A DNA stretch of 33,413 nt, taken from DATLMR01 sp035537555. GTDB taxonomy: Bacteria > Acidobacteriota > Blastocatellia > UBA7656. Positions 16,236 to 24,840 of this stretch are shown one piece after another (position 1 is the first letter of the stretch; every line of letters begins with the position of its first letter). A model generated the notes under the pieces. The model ran no database searches. It saw nothing but the letters and a program-made list of their open reading frames with translations, and was not told where the DNA came from. Both the position numbers and the translations under genes were made by a program. Location of the stretch: positions 1 to 33,413 of the forward strand of contig DATLMR010000021.1 of assembly GCA_035537555.1 (NCBI GenBank), in the 5' to 3' direction.

Positions 16236-16964
16236 ATGATCAGCAAAATCTTTCTAGCTTCTTTATATCTCGCACTCGTCTTCGGGCTGGCCGCCTGCGC
16301 CAAACCCGAGCAAGTCATTAAAGAGGAGTCGGCCCAATCGCTTGAGGCAGGCAACCCGCCCGTGGAAGTGCTCCCCCCGCAAACGAACATACCGCAGCCG
16401 ACTGTGGACGAAGTCCGCACCTGTATAGACAGGAACTTTCAGGAGACCGTCAGGTTCCAGCCGAGCGGCATCAAGAATTTCTTTGCGGGTGATTTCAACG
16501 GAGACGGCTCTCAAGATATAGCCGCGGTAGTCAAACCCATCAAGGAAAGGCTGCCCGACATCAACAGCGCGGTGGCTAACTGGATGATCGCCGACCCGGT
16601 AGCGCTCGCGGCCCGCTCGCTGGGAGCCGAGGCGAGGTCCGTTTCATCAAAGCCCTCCGTGACGGAAGAGGACGGCTCGCTGCTCGCGGTAGTTCACGGA
16701 TTCGGCATCCAGGGATGGCGCGACCCGGAGGCCCGGCAGGTATACCTGCTCAAGAACGCGACGGGAGACAGCCTTCGCACAGTCAGGCAGGGCGAGGTTG
16801 GGCAGGGCGGCTCAAACGACGGCCCCATGCCTCACCTCTACGGCGACATTATTCAACAGAGGCTGGCGGGAGAATCAGGGTTCCTCTACTACACGGGATC
16901 AGGTTACGAATGGTTTACGCCTCGCTTATACAGGAAAGAGCTCCCGAAGCGGAGCTTCCATTGA
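16236..16964 (+). CDS. Lipoprotein of unknown function with an FG-GAP-like calcium loop
   Basis: The 242-residue protein has a lipoprotein signal ending LAAC (Cys21), then a proline-rich linker. DFNGDGSQDIAAVV near residues 88-101 resembles the calcium-binding loop of FG-GAP/dockerin-like repeats. The C-terminal half has no recognised domain; LYYTGSGYEWFTPRLY ends it. It sits 86 bp after the di-haem oxidoreductase with only a hairpin between, so an envelope role linked to that enzyme is possible. It may be acidobacteria-specific. Confidence 0.75.
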   Translation: MISKIFLASLYLALVFGLAACAKPEQVIKEESAQSLEAGNPPVEVLPPQTNIPQPTVDEVRTCIDRNFQETVRFQPSGIKNFFAGDFNGDGSQDIAAVVKPIKERLPDINSAVANWMIADPVALAARSLGAEARSVSSKPSVTEEDGSLLAVVHGFGIQGWRDPEARQVYLLKNATGDSLRTVRQGEVGQGGSNDGPMPHLYGDIIQQRLAGESGFLYYTGSGYEWFTPRLYRKELPKRSFH

Positions 16965-16994
16965 GCATCCATTGATTGCCGCGCGCCTGCGAGC

Positions 16995-18005
16995 TCAGGA
17001 TTGAAAATCCACGATGTCTTTGAAAGGGGTCTTCGCGTCGCCGAAGTCCGGGCGGTAATACTCGGAGGCCGAGTCGAAGTCCTGCATCCATCCCTCTTCG
17101 AGGCCGAGCGACTCCATCTGCTCGATGGCCGTGAGCCATTCGGACCACCTTATCTTCCGGGATATTAGCGGGTACCTCTCCGCGCCCACCTTATTCGTCG
17201 GGAAGTACTGCGCCATCAAGCTGACCGAGACCTTCGGCGATAACTCTTCGCGTATCCACAGAAGGGAGTCCCGTATGCCCGCGATGTCGTTGGGCAGCAC
17301 GAGCAGGCGAATGATCAAGCCTCGCTTGAGCAGTCCGTCTTCACCGTAGACGAGCTCGTCGCCGACCTGCCGGTACATCTCTTTTATGCTCGCGCGCGAA
17401 TGGCGCACGTACTCCGTCACCTTCGAGTACTCTCTTCCGGCCTCATCGTCGCTGTACTTGAGGTCCGGCAGGTAAATATCCACCGCCCCGTCGAGCAGCT
17501 TCAGGACCTCGACCGAATCGTACGCATTGGTGTTATAAACCACGGGCAGGCGCAACCCCCGCTCCGCCGCAATCAAGAGGGCTTTAGCCAGCTGCGGCGC
17601 GAAGTGCGTGGGCGAGACCCAGTTGATGTTATGACAGCCTCGCTCCTGAAGCTCGAGATACATCTCCGCCAGTCGCTCGAACGAGATCTCGTTCCGGCGC
17701 TGTTCCTTGAAGGTCTGGCTGATCTGGTAATTCTGGCAATAGACGCACCTGAGATTGCAAAGGCCCAAAAATATATTGCCTGCCCCGCCCGTCCCCACCA
17801 GAGCCGGCTCTTCTCCGAAGTGCGGGGTATACGTGGAGACTATGGGAAGAAGCCCCGAATAACACGCGGCTACTTCGTCCTTCAATCGATCCACATCGCA
17901 ATCGCGAGGGCAGATCCGGCATTTGGCGAGCATATTCATTAACAGATCGACGCGCTCGGCCAGCTCGCCCGATTCGTGCAGCTTGATGTAAGAAGGCTCG
18001 TTCAC
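16995..18005 (-). CDS. Radical SAM protein of the PflA-like COG1313 group
   Basis: The 336-residue protein has an N-terminal cysteine cluster (CRICPRDCDVDR, about 29-40). The radical SAM motif CNLRCVYC is at 83-90, after the GTGGAGNIFLG strand. VSPTHFAPQL, NTNAYDSVEVL and DIYLPDLKYSD follow, the typical order of pyruvate-formate-lyase-activase-like COG1313 enzymes. It reductively cleaves SAM using a [4Fe-4S] cluster; the glycyl-radical or other target is unknown. I used the GTG at 18003-18005; an internal ATG before residue 25 would still retain the cysteines. It is convergent with the lipoprotein gene (30-bp gap). A terminator lies just upstream. Confidence 0.9.
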   Translation of the reverse strand: MNEPSYIKLHESGELAERVDLLMNMLAKCRICPRDCDVDRLKDEVAACYSGLLPIVSTYTPHFGEEPALVGTGGAGNIFLGLCNLRCVYCQNYQISQTFKEQRRNEISFERLAEMYLELQERGCHNINWVSPTHFAPQLAKALLIAAERGLRLPVVYNTNAYDSVEVLKLLDGAVDIYLPDLKYSDDEAGREYSKVTEYVRHSRASIKEMYRQVGDELVYGEDGLLKRGLIIRLLVLPNDIAGIRDSLLWIREELSPKVSVSLMAQYFPTNKVGAERYPLISRKIRWSEWLTAIEQMESLGLEEGWMQDFDSASEYYRPDFGDAKTPFKDIVDFQS

Positions 18006-18059
18006 GTCGAGAATTCTACAGGCAGTTCAAGCTCGCTTCAAATGATTCCGCCGGGCGCA

Positions 18060-18103
18060 AAGAAAAACAGAGAAGGGAGGCGCATGTCTCGCGCCTCCCT
18101 TCT
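18060..18103 (-). terminator. Intrinsic terminator of the 18147-18560 gene
   Basis: A 13-bp perfect stem, AGAAGGGAGGCGC (18071-18083) with its complement at 18091-18103, has a 7-nt loop. On the minus strand it is followed by CTGTTTTTCTTT, a T-rich tail, 43 bp after the stop codon. Confidence 0.75.
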
Positions 18104-18146
18104 GTCGATAAGCCTCTCCGCTGAGCCGGGGCTCACTTCTCGTCTC

Positions 18147-18560
18147 TCATTTAACACAGTCCGGCGTGTTGTCCTTCATGCTGGAGTCTTTGAGGTACTC
18201 TTTCATCGGAGTAGATGCGGCAGCGGGACTCTTTAAAGAGTTAGTGGCAGGCGCAGCCTCGAAGACTTCCACGGCCGCCTTGCCCTCCTGGTCGCATATA
18301 TTGACGGAGGCCACCACCCTCTTATTAGAGCTGACATCTTCCAAATAGACATTACACCCGTCGATAGTCACCTTGCCGATTCCATACAGCACATTTTGAT
18401 CGCCGCACCTGATGAACTTGTATTCGCCGCTCTTTATGTTGAAGACCAGGAAGCTCTTCGTCGCGTCGTCCTGCACCGTGACGAGCTCGTTCTCCTGCGC
18501 CTTGACCGAGACGCCCGCAAGCAGAGATAACATTGCAAACATTAAGCTGAGTTTTTTCAT
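18147..18560 (-). CDS. Small secreted protein of unknown function
   Basis: The 137-residue protein begins MKKLSLMFAMLSLLAGVSVKAQ, a clear Sec signal peptide with AQ cleavage context, and contains about four cysteines in the mature part. Regions such as FLVFNIKSGEYKFIRCGDQN suggest a beta-rich fold. No family is recognised. I chose the ATG at 18558-18560 because it gives the signal peptide; the open frame extends to 18638 but that extension is polar and unlike a leader. It has its own terminator, so it is monocistronic. Confidence 0.7.
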   Translation of the reverse strand: MKKLSLMFAMLSLLAGVSVKAQENELVTVQDDATKSFLVFNIKSGEYKFIRCGDQNVLYGIGKVTIDGCNVYLEDVSSNKRVVASVNICDQEGKAAVEVFEAAPATNSLKSPAAASTPMKEYLKDSSMKDNTPDCVK

Positions 18561-18702
18561 ATCAAATATATCGCCGTGAGTGCCCGTTCGACGGGTTACG
18601 GCCTGCTCCTTTTGTTGAAATTTACTACCGGAGAGCAAGCGGACCCGATCCCCTCAAGTATCAATTCCCACTCTTGCTCTCAAACACACGATGCGCTTCA
18701 AA

Positions 18703-18748
18703 CCGGCCCGCCTCTCTTGTACCCTTTTGTTCCCGCGAGGCGGGCCGG
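18703..18748. repeat. Inverted repeat in the 18.7-kb gap
   Basis: CCGGCCCGCCTC (18703-18714) pairs perfectly with GAGGCGGGCCGG (18737-18748) around a 22-nt spacer. Nearby GCCGGCCTCAT and ATGAGGCAAGCCGGC continue the dyad theme to about 18795, which looks like a dispersed palindromic element. Confidence 0.55.
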
Positions 18749-18976
18749 CCTCATACCAGCCGCCTCGCTTGGATCCCAATGAGGCAAGCCGGCATTCTCA
18801 TCCCGGCCCCGATTTAATTGCCGGTTTTCCTAACAATCTACTGGCTCTCTCAACCAAGCCGCCTCGCTTCGGCAGCCATATAAATAGAGCTGCGAGGGGG
18901 CTGAAAAATACATGCCTCTTTCTCAAGCTCAATAATGGAGCCCATTTTGAAGCGGCTTCGGGCGGGCAGCCCGCGG

Positions 18977-19004
18977 TTGACACCGGGCACGCGAAGCCTT
19001 TAAG
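18977..19004 (+). promoter_or_regulatory. Candidate promoter of the DUF2461 gene
   Basis: A perfect -35 TTGACA (18977-18982) lies 16 bp before TTTAAG (18999-19004), a four-of-six -10 match, 41 bp upstream of the ATG at 19045. Confidence 0.35.
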
Positions 19005-19044
19005 CTCAGCCCGGGGCGAGTCTCGATAATCGAAGAGGAAGGCT

Positions 19045-19803
19045 ATGGAGCGCGTCTATTTCGAAGGATTCCCGGCGGAGCTGTTCCACTTCTTCAATCG
19101 CCTGGAGGAAGACAACAGCAAGGAATGGCTTGAAGAGCATCGCCGCGATTACGAAACCCTCGTGCTTCGACCCGTAAAGGCGCTCGTGGCCGACCTCGGC
19201 GCTCTGCTGCGCGGGCTCAATCAGGATTTCGATTCGGAGCCCCGCGTCGGCCGTACCATCAGCCGGATAACCAACGACCGAAAATTCAATAAGAGCCTCC
19301 CTGCCTGCAATCCCTTCCTCTATTCCTGTTTCCCTCGACGCGGTCACAGAAGGTCGAGCGAGCCTCTGCTCGCCGTGGGAGTCTATGGACACGGGGTCTC
19401 CGTCGGCTTCTATCCCGGCCTCTTCGACAGGGTCCGGGCCGGACGCATTCAGCAAGGCATAAGGAAGAATCAGAGACTATTCCAGAAGTACCTCGACGAA
19501 AGCTTTATAACCGAGCGGTACTGGGAGCTCACTCGCGGAGAGGACGTTCCCGTCATGAAATGGCCTTTGCCCAAGACCGCGCGCCGGTGGGTGAAGCTGG
19601 AGAGCTTTACGGTCGGAGAGTATTTCGCTTCCGGCGAGGCGATCCTTTCCAGCCGAGCCTTCCTCGACCGCGCCATGAGCATAATGTTCAATCTCTACCC
19701 GCTGTGGCTCTTCGCCATGAGCGACGATGTCAGAAACGACTACGACATCTATCGCGAAAGCATAGAAGCTCACGCGCGCCATTTCACCAGCGTCGCCGAT
19801 TGA
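19045..19803 (+). CDS. DUF2461 family protein
   Basis: The 252-residue protein starts with FEGFPAELFHFFNRLEEDNS then KEWLEEHRRDYE, the F-x-FL-x-L-x-x-NN-x-x-WF-x-x-x-x-x-Y type opening of DUF2461 (TIGR02453). It continues with RISRITNDRKFNKS-like text (TISRITNDRKFNKS in this gene) and a GVYGHGVSVGFYPG strand. Family members are cytoplasmic with unknown function. Length is slightly above the usual 220-230. The ATG has GAGGAAGG upstream. It appears monocistronic. Confidence 0.85.
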   Translation: MERVYFEGFPAELFHFFNRLEEDNSKEWLEEHRRDYETLVLRPVKALVADLGALLRGLNQDFDSEPRVGRTISRITNDRKFNKSLPACNPFLYSCFPRRGHRRSSEPLLAVGVYGHGVSVGFYPGLFDRVRAGRIQQGIRKNQRLFQKYLDESFITERYWELTRGEDVPVMKWPLPKTARRWVKLESFTVGEYFASGEAILSSRAFLDRAMSIMFNLYPLWLFAMSDDVRNDYDIYRESIEAHARHFTSVAD

Positions 19804-19982
19804 TCCACCTCCCGCCGACCGGCATATTTTGTCTCACCTGTCCCTTCGCCGGATAATCCTGTCCCGATAAAAGTCATGAAGGGCGGATCGAATGGCGGCG
19901 CGGGCCTGCTATTATCCAAACAGGCGAGGCTCCGGACTGGCATACTCATTGCTCCTTATCGTACTTTGTGCCAGGGAGTGTA

Positions 19983-20624
19983 ATGATGGGCAACAATGAA
20001 AGAGCGGCGCAGGTGGCGACCGCGGCGGCCGGGGCGGCGCTGGCCTTCTACGGGTTCAAGAAAGGCGGCATCACCGGAACCATAATGGGTGTCATGGGAG
20101 CGGGCATCGCCACGAAGACTATCGCGTCGGCGGCGGGCGTGCCGGTCATCACGGCTTCGGCGCCTCGCGAGGTGCGGGAGATCGTAGAGGTGGCGGCGTC
20201 GCGCGAAGAGGCCTTTGCGCTCTGGTCCCGCATGGAGGAGTTCCCCCGATTTATGACCGGCGTAACGGAAGTTCGCAAGACCGGCGAGGGCACATATCAC
20301 TGGACGGTTGAAGGGCCGCTCGGCCAGAGCATCGAATGGGACGTGAAGGTAACGCACGACCTCGCGGGCCGCTTGCTCGCCTGGAAGTCGATAACCGCCG
20401 ACGTATCCAACAGCGGCGCGGTGCGCTTCGAGTCAACCCCGGACGGCACGCGAATCTACGTCACCATGCGTTACGGACAGTCCGTGGGACCGATCGGCAA
20501 GGTGGTCGCCAGGCTGACGCGCAACGACCCGCAGGCGATGGTGCGGCAAGACCTTCGCCGCTTCAAGCGACTGATCGAGACCTGGGAGCAGGCGGGCCGG
20601 ACGCCCGCGCCCCCAGGAAGATGA
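19983..20624 (+). CDS. SRPBCC (polyketide cyclase/dehydrase-like) protein with N-terminal membrane segment
   Basis: The 213-residue protein has a glycine/alanine-rich hydrophobic N-terminal part (about 8-55, similar to DUF2892-like hairpins). A START/SRPBCC lipid-binding-like domain follows from about residue 60: VAASREEAFALWSRMEEFPRFM, then YHWTVEGPLGQSIEWDVKV and a long C-terminal helix. This architecture is frequent in soil bacteria and its ligand is unknown. I chose the ATG at 19983 because AGGGAGTG lies just before it; an upstream GTG at 19968 is possible. It is convergent with the 20636-20986 gene, only 11 bp apart. Confidence 0.85.
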   Translation: MMGNNERAAQVATAAAGAALAFYGFKKGGITGTIMGVMGAGIATKTIASAAGVPVITASAPREVREIVEVAASREEAFALWSRMEEFPRFMTGVTEVRKTGEGTYHWTVEGPLGQSIEWDVKVTHDLAGRLLAWKSITADVSNSGAVRFESTPDGTRIYVTMRYGQSVGPIGKVVARLTRNDPQAMVRQDLRRFKRLIETWEQAGRTPAPPGR

Positions 20625-20635
20625 TATTCGCCGGC

Positions 20636-20986
20636 TCAGCCTACGGCTTCCTGGACCCGCTTGCCTTCCCACTGAATCACGTCTCCTACCAGCGGAAGAT
20701 CGGCCGGCTTCGTTGACGTGGGGATGTCCTCCAGGTAATTGGCGAGCTGCGAATGGAAGGCCTGCACCGCAGGGTTCGAGATGTAGCTGTAGTATATCTT
20801 CTCGAAGTCTCCGTCGTACTCGACGACGGCCGAAAACATGCCGTGACCCTGGCATATCGTCACCTTATCGAGCCCGTCGATTCCACGAAGCGCGTCGGAT
20901 GGAAAGATAGTCTTCAGGTCCTGAATGAGCTTTTGCTCGATTCCCTCCTTGAGTCGCGAATGAAAGATGATTGTCCTTGTTGCCAT
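20636..20986 (-). CDS. Conserved-looking small protein, possible dimeric alpha-beta barrel
   Basis: The 116-residue protein begins TRTIIFHSRLKEGIEQKLIQ and continues TIFPSDALRGIDGLDKVTIC. This strand-helix pattern is like EthD/TcmI ferredoxin-fold small enzymes or carriers, followed by FSAVVEYDGDFEKIYYSYIS and a terminal helix. The assignment is by pattern, without diagnostic residues. GAGAGG lies 12 bases before the ATG. It is downstream of no obvious operon partner, 98 bp after the YihY gene on the same strand. Confidence 0.65.
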   Translation of the reverse strand: MATRTIIFHSRLKEGIEQKLIQDLKTIFPSDALRGIDGLDKVTICQGHGMFSAVVEYDGDFEKIYYSYISNPAVQAFHSQLANYLEDIPTSTKPADLPLVGDVIQWEGKRVQEAVG

Positions 20987-21084
20987 GTTCGTTTAGTACC
21001 TCTCTGCTTTTATGCGCGTCCAACAGAAATCTCCCGGCGGCGAGGGCCGCCTTCTCGATGCGAAGCTTCCGGCTTTTTTTCGGC

Positions 21085-21966
21085 TCAAGCCGCTTTCAAA
21101 TCGTTGCTCGGCTCTTTTTCGATTACCGGCACGTGATTGGCTTTATTGATCTCAGAGTTGATCTCGGCCCCCAAGAGTATGACCAGCCCTATGAGGTAGA
21201 GGTAGAGCATCAATATGATCACCGCGCCCAGGCTGCCGTATGTGGCGCTGTAGCTCGGGGCGACTCTCAGGTAAACAGAGAACAGCAACGAGACTATTAT
21301 GAGCGCGGCCACGGCGACCATCGCTCCCGGGGTTATCCATTTCCAATCCTGCTTTATATTCGGGCCGAAGTAATAGATCACCTGCAGGCCGACGAATATC
21401 AGGGCCAGGCCGATGAGGTAATCGACATAATGCCAGACCGTGGCGAAGGTCGGGCCGAGCCCGGCCGCGTCGGCGATCCAGAGCGCGAACCGGTCTCCGA
21501 ACATGATCAGAGTCGTGCCGCCGACGATGAGCAGCGCCAGGGCCACCGTCATGCCGAGGGCCAGCCCCCGCAGCTTTATGAACCCGCGCCCTTCCTCCGC
21601 TTCGTACGCGTCGTTGAGCGCCTCCATCACGGCGGTCGTCCCGCTCGACGCCGCCCAGATCGTGCCCAGGACGCCGAAGGAGAGCAGCCCGCCGCTTCGA
21701 TTGCTCACGATGTCGTGAAGAGTCTCGCGCACGAGCCTCATGGCGTCGGAAGGCGCGACCTTCGCTATCGCGTCCAGGATTCCTTCCTGCGCGCCGGGCA
21801 GGAAGGCCACGAGACTGGTTAAGAAGATCAGCATCGGGAAGAGCGCCAGGAGAAAGTAGTAGGCCAGCTCCGCCGCTCTCCCGAATATATTGTCCTCATT
21901 GGCCTCTCGCCATATCTTTTTGGCGAGTTCCTTAATTGAGAGTCCCCCCAGAATTTTCTGTTTCAT
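21085..21966 (-). CDS. YihY/BrkB family inner-membrane protein
   Basis: The 293-residue protein has six hydrophobic segments. Family motifs are present: RAAELAYYFLLALFPMLIFL near the N-terminus, SFGVLGTIWAASSGTTAVME, and the last part PGAMVAVAALIIVSLLFSVY with YGSLGAVIILMLYLYLIGLV. YihY/BrkB proteins were once annotated as ribonuclease BN; they are now treated as membrane proteins of unknown, possibly transport, function. I chose the ATG at 21964-21966 with GGACGGGGGC upstream. The open frame continues to 22104, but that stretch is intergenic in character. It lies 155 bp downstream of sdhB. Confidence 0.92.
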   Translation of the reverse strand: MKQKILGGLSIKELAKKIWREANEDNIFGRAAELAYYFLLALFPMLIFLTSLVAFLPGAQEGILDAIAKVAPSDAMRLVRETLHDIVSNRSGGLLSFGVLGTIWAASSGTTAVMEALNDAYEAEEGRGFIKLRGLALGMTVALALLIVGGTTLIMFGDRFALWIADAAGLGPTFATVWHYVDYLIGLALIFVGLQVIYYFGPNIKQDWKWITPGAMVAVAALIIVSLLFSVYLRVAPSYSATYGSLGAVIILMLYLYLIGLVILLGAEINSEINKANHVPVIEKEPSNDLKAA

Positions 21967-22120
21967 TTCACTGCCCCCGTCCGAAATTACTTCATCCAGA
22001 ACAAGCCTCTCTGAAGATATAGCAAAATGAATGCCAGTAGGCTCGCCTCTCGGAAATAGCCCGCCCGGCGGGGAATTTAAGGGATTCGGGCGAAAAGAGG
22101 CCACAATGCGGCCCCGGGAG

Positions 22121-22867
22121 TCATTTCTTCAGCCAGCCGAGCAGCCCGTACCAGGTCGTCTCCCGGTAGAGACTGGCTATCGAGTCCGTGAGTGGTATCT
22201 CTTTCGGACAGGCTTTGACGCAGTTTTGCGCGTTGCCGCAATCCGTTATTCCGCCCGGCCCCATGATGGAGGTCAATCGCACGTCCCTGTGCATCTTCCC
22301 CGAAGGGTGCTCGTTGAAGAGGTGTACCTGATTGAGGGCGGCCGCGCCTATGAACTTCGAGTGCGAGTTGACCTGCGGGCAGACTTCCAGGCAGACGGCG
22401 CACGCCATGCAGCGCGACATGTCGTAGCGGGCCGCCTGCACCTCCGGCGCGACCCGCGGCCCCGGCCCGAGGTCGTGCGTGCCGTCGATGTCGATCCACG
22501 CGTGCACTCGCTTGAACCCCTCGAAGAGGCGGGACCGGTCCACGACCAGGTCGCGGACGACGGGGAACTTCGTCATCGGCTCGACGGAGATGGGCTTTTC
22601 GATCTTATCGACGAGGGCCGTGCAGCCCATCATTGCCCGGCCATTTATTATCATCGTGCATGACCCGCACACTTCCTCCAGGCAGTTCGACTCCCAGACG
22701 ACGGGCGAGGTCCTGCGGCCGCCGGCCGTGATCGGGTTCTTCTGAATGTCCATCAGACAGGTCAGCACGTTCTCGCCCTTGCGGTAAGGAACGTCGAACT
22801 CCTCCCATCTGGACGGCGCCTCCGGTGAATCCTGCCTCTTGATCCTCAGCCTGATTGTGTCTGCCAT
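22121..22867 (-). CDS. sdhB: Succinate dehydrogenase/fumarate reductase iron-sulfur subunit
   Basis: The 248-residue subunit relays electrons from the flavin to the quinone site in complex II. The [2Fe-2S] ligands are Cys62, Cys67, Cys70 and Cys82 (NCLEEVCGSC...GC). The [4Fe-4S] cluster uses CMACAVCLEVCP (153-164), and the [3Fe-4S] site uses CGNAQNCVKACP (210-221). The complete set is intact. It is the last gene of an sdhC-sdhA-sdhB operon, with a 26-bp gap after sdhA. Similarity to the Bacillus/epsilon-proteobacterial three-subunit type (class with one large cytochrome b subunit) fits the sdhC here. Whether it works as SQR or QFR cannot be told from the sequence. Confidence 0.96.
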   Translation of the reverse strand: MADTIRLRIKRQDSPEAPSRWEEFDVPYRKGENVLTCLMDIQKNPITAGGRRTSPVVWESNCLEEVCGSCTMIINGRAMMGCTALVDKIEKPISVEPMTKFPVVRDLVVDRSRLFEGFKRVHAWIDIDGTHDLGPGPRVAPEVQAARYDMSRCMACAVCLEVCPQVNSHSKFIGAAALNQVHLFNEHPSGKMHRDVRLTSIMGPGGITDCGNAQNCVKACPKEIPLTDSIASLYRETTWYGLLGWLKK

Positions 22868-22893
22868 ATCCGCCTCTCGTCGAATGACGCCGA

Positions 22894-24792
22894 TTAAGTG
22901 ACGTTCTTGCTCGAATCCTCGAACGGGTGCTGCTTACCCTTGCGCTCGCGCTCCAGGTGCGCCTCGACGTGGAGCTCGTCGGGCGGGAACTGGTCTGAGG
23001 CCACCATCGGAGCTTCTTTGATCACGTCGTACTTGCGCGGGCGCGGGGGTATCAACGAGATGTCCACGTCCTCGTAGCCGAACTCCGGTCCCTCGGGCGT
23101 GCAGGTGGCGATCGTGGTCTTGAGAAACTCCGCGTCGTTGCGCTCGGGAAATTCGGGCTTGTAATGCGCCCCGCGCGACTCGTTGCGCCTGAGCGCGCCG
23201 AGCGTGATGACGCGGGCCAGCTGGAGCATGTTGTAGAGGTGGCGGGCGTGCGGGAGCGCCTGTGTTGCCCAGTAGATCGATTCGTTTATGTCGACGCGCT
23301 CGTATCGCTCGATCAGCTCTTGCAACTTCGCGTCGGTCTGTTCGAGCTTACCGTTGTAACGGATGACGGTGACGTTGTCGGTCATCCACTCGCCCATCTC
23401 TTCGTGAAGGAGGTAAGCGTTCTCGCCCCCGCGCCGGTTCTTGAGCCGCTCGTTGATCTCCACCTGACGCCTGACCTCGCTCTCGTGCGCGCCGTTTAAG
23501 GTCTCTCCGCGCGCGTTGCCGGTGGCGTACGCAACGGCCGCGGGGCCGGCCACGATGCCCGCGTAGATGCAGCTCACGAGCGAGTTCGCGCCCAGGCGGT
23601 TGGCTCCGTGGATCGAGTAATCGCATTCGCCGGTCGCGAAGATTCCGGGCACGTTCGTCATCTGGTCGAGATCGACCCAGATGCCGCCCATCGTGTAATG
23701 CATGCCGGGAAATATCTTCATCGGAGTGTAGCGGGGGTCTTCGCCGACGAACTTCTCATAAATTTCGAGGATCGCTCCGAGCTTGCGGTCCAGCGTCCGG
23801 GCGGGGATGTGCGTCAGGTCGAGGTAGACCATATTGCCGCCGCCCACTCCGTAGCCGTCGAGGCAGACCTGAAATATCTCCCGCGTGGCGATGTCTCGCG
23901 GCACCAGATTTCCATAGGCCGGGTACTTCTCTTCGAGGAAGTACCAGCGCTCGTTTTCGGGAATTGATTTCGGGTCGCGACCGTCTCCCTTCATGCGCGG
24001 GACCCAGACGCGCCCGCCCTCGCCGCGCGCCGATTCGCTCATGAGGCGCAGCTTGTCCTCTCCCGGTATCGCCGTCGGGTGCACCTGGATGAACTCCCCG
24101 TTAGCGTACTTGACCCCCTGCTGGTAGAGCTCGGCCTGCGCGGAGCCCGTGCAGATGACCGAGTTCGTCGACTTGCCGAAGACCAGGCCGACGCCGCCCG
24201 TCGCCATGACTATCGCGTCGCAGGGGAAGGCCTGCACTTCGAGCGTGCGCAGGCTCATGGCGGTCAGGCCGCGACATACGCGGTTGTCATCGATCACGGC
24301 CGAGAGGAATTCCCAGAACTCGTACTTCGTCACCAGCCCCTCTACCTCGAAGCGCCGCACCTGCTCGTCGAGCGCGTAGAGCAGCTGCTGGCCGGTCGAA
24401 GCGCCCGCGAAGGCCGTGCGGTTGAACCTCGTCCCCCCGAACCTGCGAAAGTCTATCAGCCCCTCCGGAGTTCTGGAGAAAGGCACGCCCATGCGGTCGA
24501 ACATGTAGATGATGGCCGGGGCCATCTCGCACATCGCCTTGACCTGAGCCTGGTTAGCCAGAAAGTCTCCGCCGTAGACGGTGTCCTCGAAATGGATCAG
24601 GGGAGAGTCGCCCTCGCCCTTGGTGTTGACGGCCCCATTGATGCCACCCTGTGCGCAGACCGAGTGCGACCGGCGGACGGGGACCAGCGAAAAGAGGTCC
24701 ACTTTATGCCCGAGCTCGGCGATCTTGATGGTCGTCATCAAGCCGGCAAGGCCCCCGCCCACGACCGCGATTCTTATGTCAGCTTTTGCCAT
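22894..24792 (-). CDS. sdhA: Succinate dehydrogenase/fumarate reductase flavoprotein subunit
   Basis: The 632-residue protein carries covalently bound FAD and oxidises succinate to fumarate. The dinucleotide-binding GGGLAG is at 12-17, and RSHSVCAQGG (41-50) contains the expected FAD-linking histidine His43. Active-site blocks include EFIQVHPTAIPGE, SESARGEGG and GMHYTMGG; GANRLGANSLV is the capping-domain signature. Length is normal and no residue loss is seen. The ATG is at 24790-24792, 48 bp after sdhC, and sdhB follows 26 bp later. Confidence 0.97.
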   Translation of the reverse strand: MAKADIRIAVVGGGLAGLMTTIKIAELGHKVDLFSLVPVRRSHSVCAQGGINGAVNTKGEGDSPLIHFEDTVYGGDFLANQAQVKAMCEMAPAIIYMFDRMGVPFSRTPEGLIDFRRFGGTRFNRTAFAGASTGQQLLYALDEQVRRFEVEGLVTKYEFWEFLSAVIDDNRVCRGLTAMSLRTLEVQAFPCDAIVMATGGVGLVFGKSTNSVICTGSAQAELYQQGVKYANGEFIQVHPTAIPGEDKLRLMSESARGEGGRVWVPRMKGDGRDPKSIPENERWYFLEEKYPAYGNLVPRDIATREIFQVCLDGYGVGGGNMVYLDLTHIPARTLDRKLGAILEIYEKFVGEDPRYTPMKIFPGMHYTMGGIWVDLDQMTNVPGIFATGECDYSIHGANRLGANSLVSCIYAGIVAGPAAVAYATGNARGETLNGAHESEVRRQVEINERLKNRRGGENAYLLHEEMGEWMTDNVTVIRYNGKLEQTDAKLQELIERYERVDINESIYWATQALPHARHLYNMLQLARVITLGALRRNESRGAHYKPEFPERNDAEFLKTTIATCTPEGPEFGYEDVDISLIPPRPRKYDVIKEAPMVASDQFPPDELHVEAHLERERKGKQHPFEDSSKNVT

Positions 24793-24840
24793 TTCAGTGT
24801 AAATCCACGGGCTCGAGCGGGCTCGAGCGAGCAGCTCCGA

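Larger units (their letters stand above)
18561..19044. other. 484-bp gap with palindromic GC-rich motifs
   Basis: No convincing gene. It contains a 12-bp perfect inverted repeat at 18703-18748, repeated CCGCCTCGCTT cores (near 18761 and 18861) and a candidate promoter near 18977. An open frame at 18691-19029 has repeat-derived, low-quality composition. Confidence 0.5.

Noticed and set aside
18691..19029. A 112-codon plus-strand frame in the 18.7-kb gap
   Set aside because: It spans palindromic repeats, has no ribosome site and no recognisable domain.
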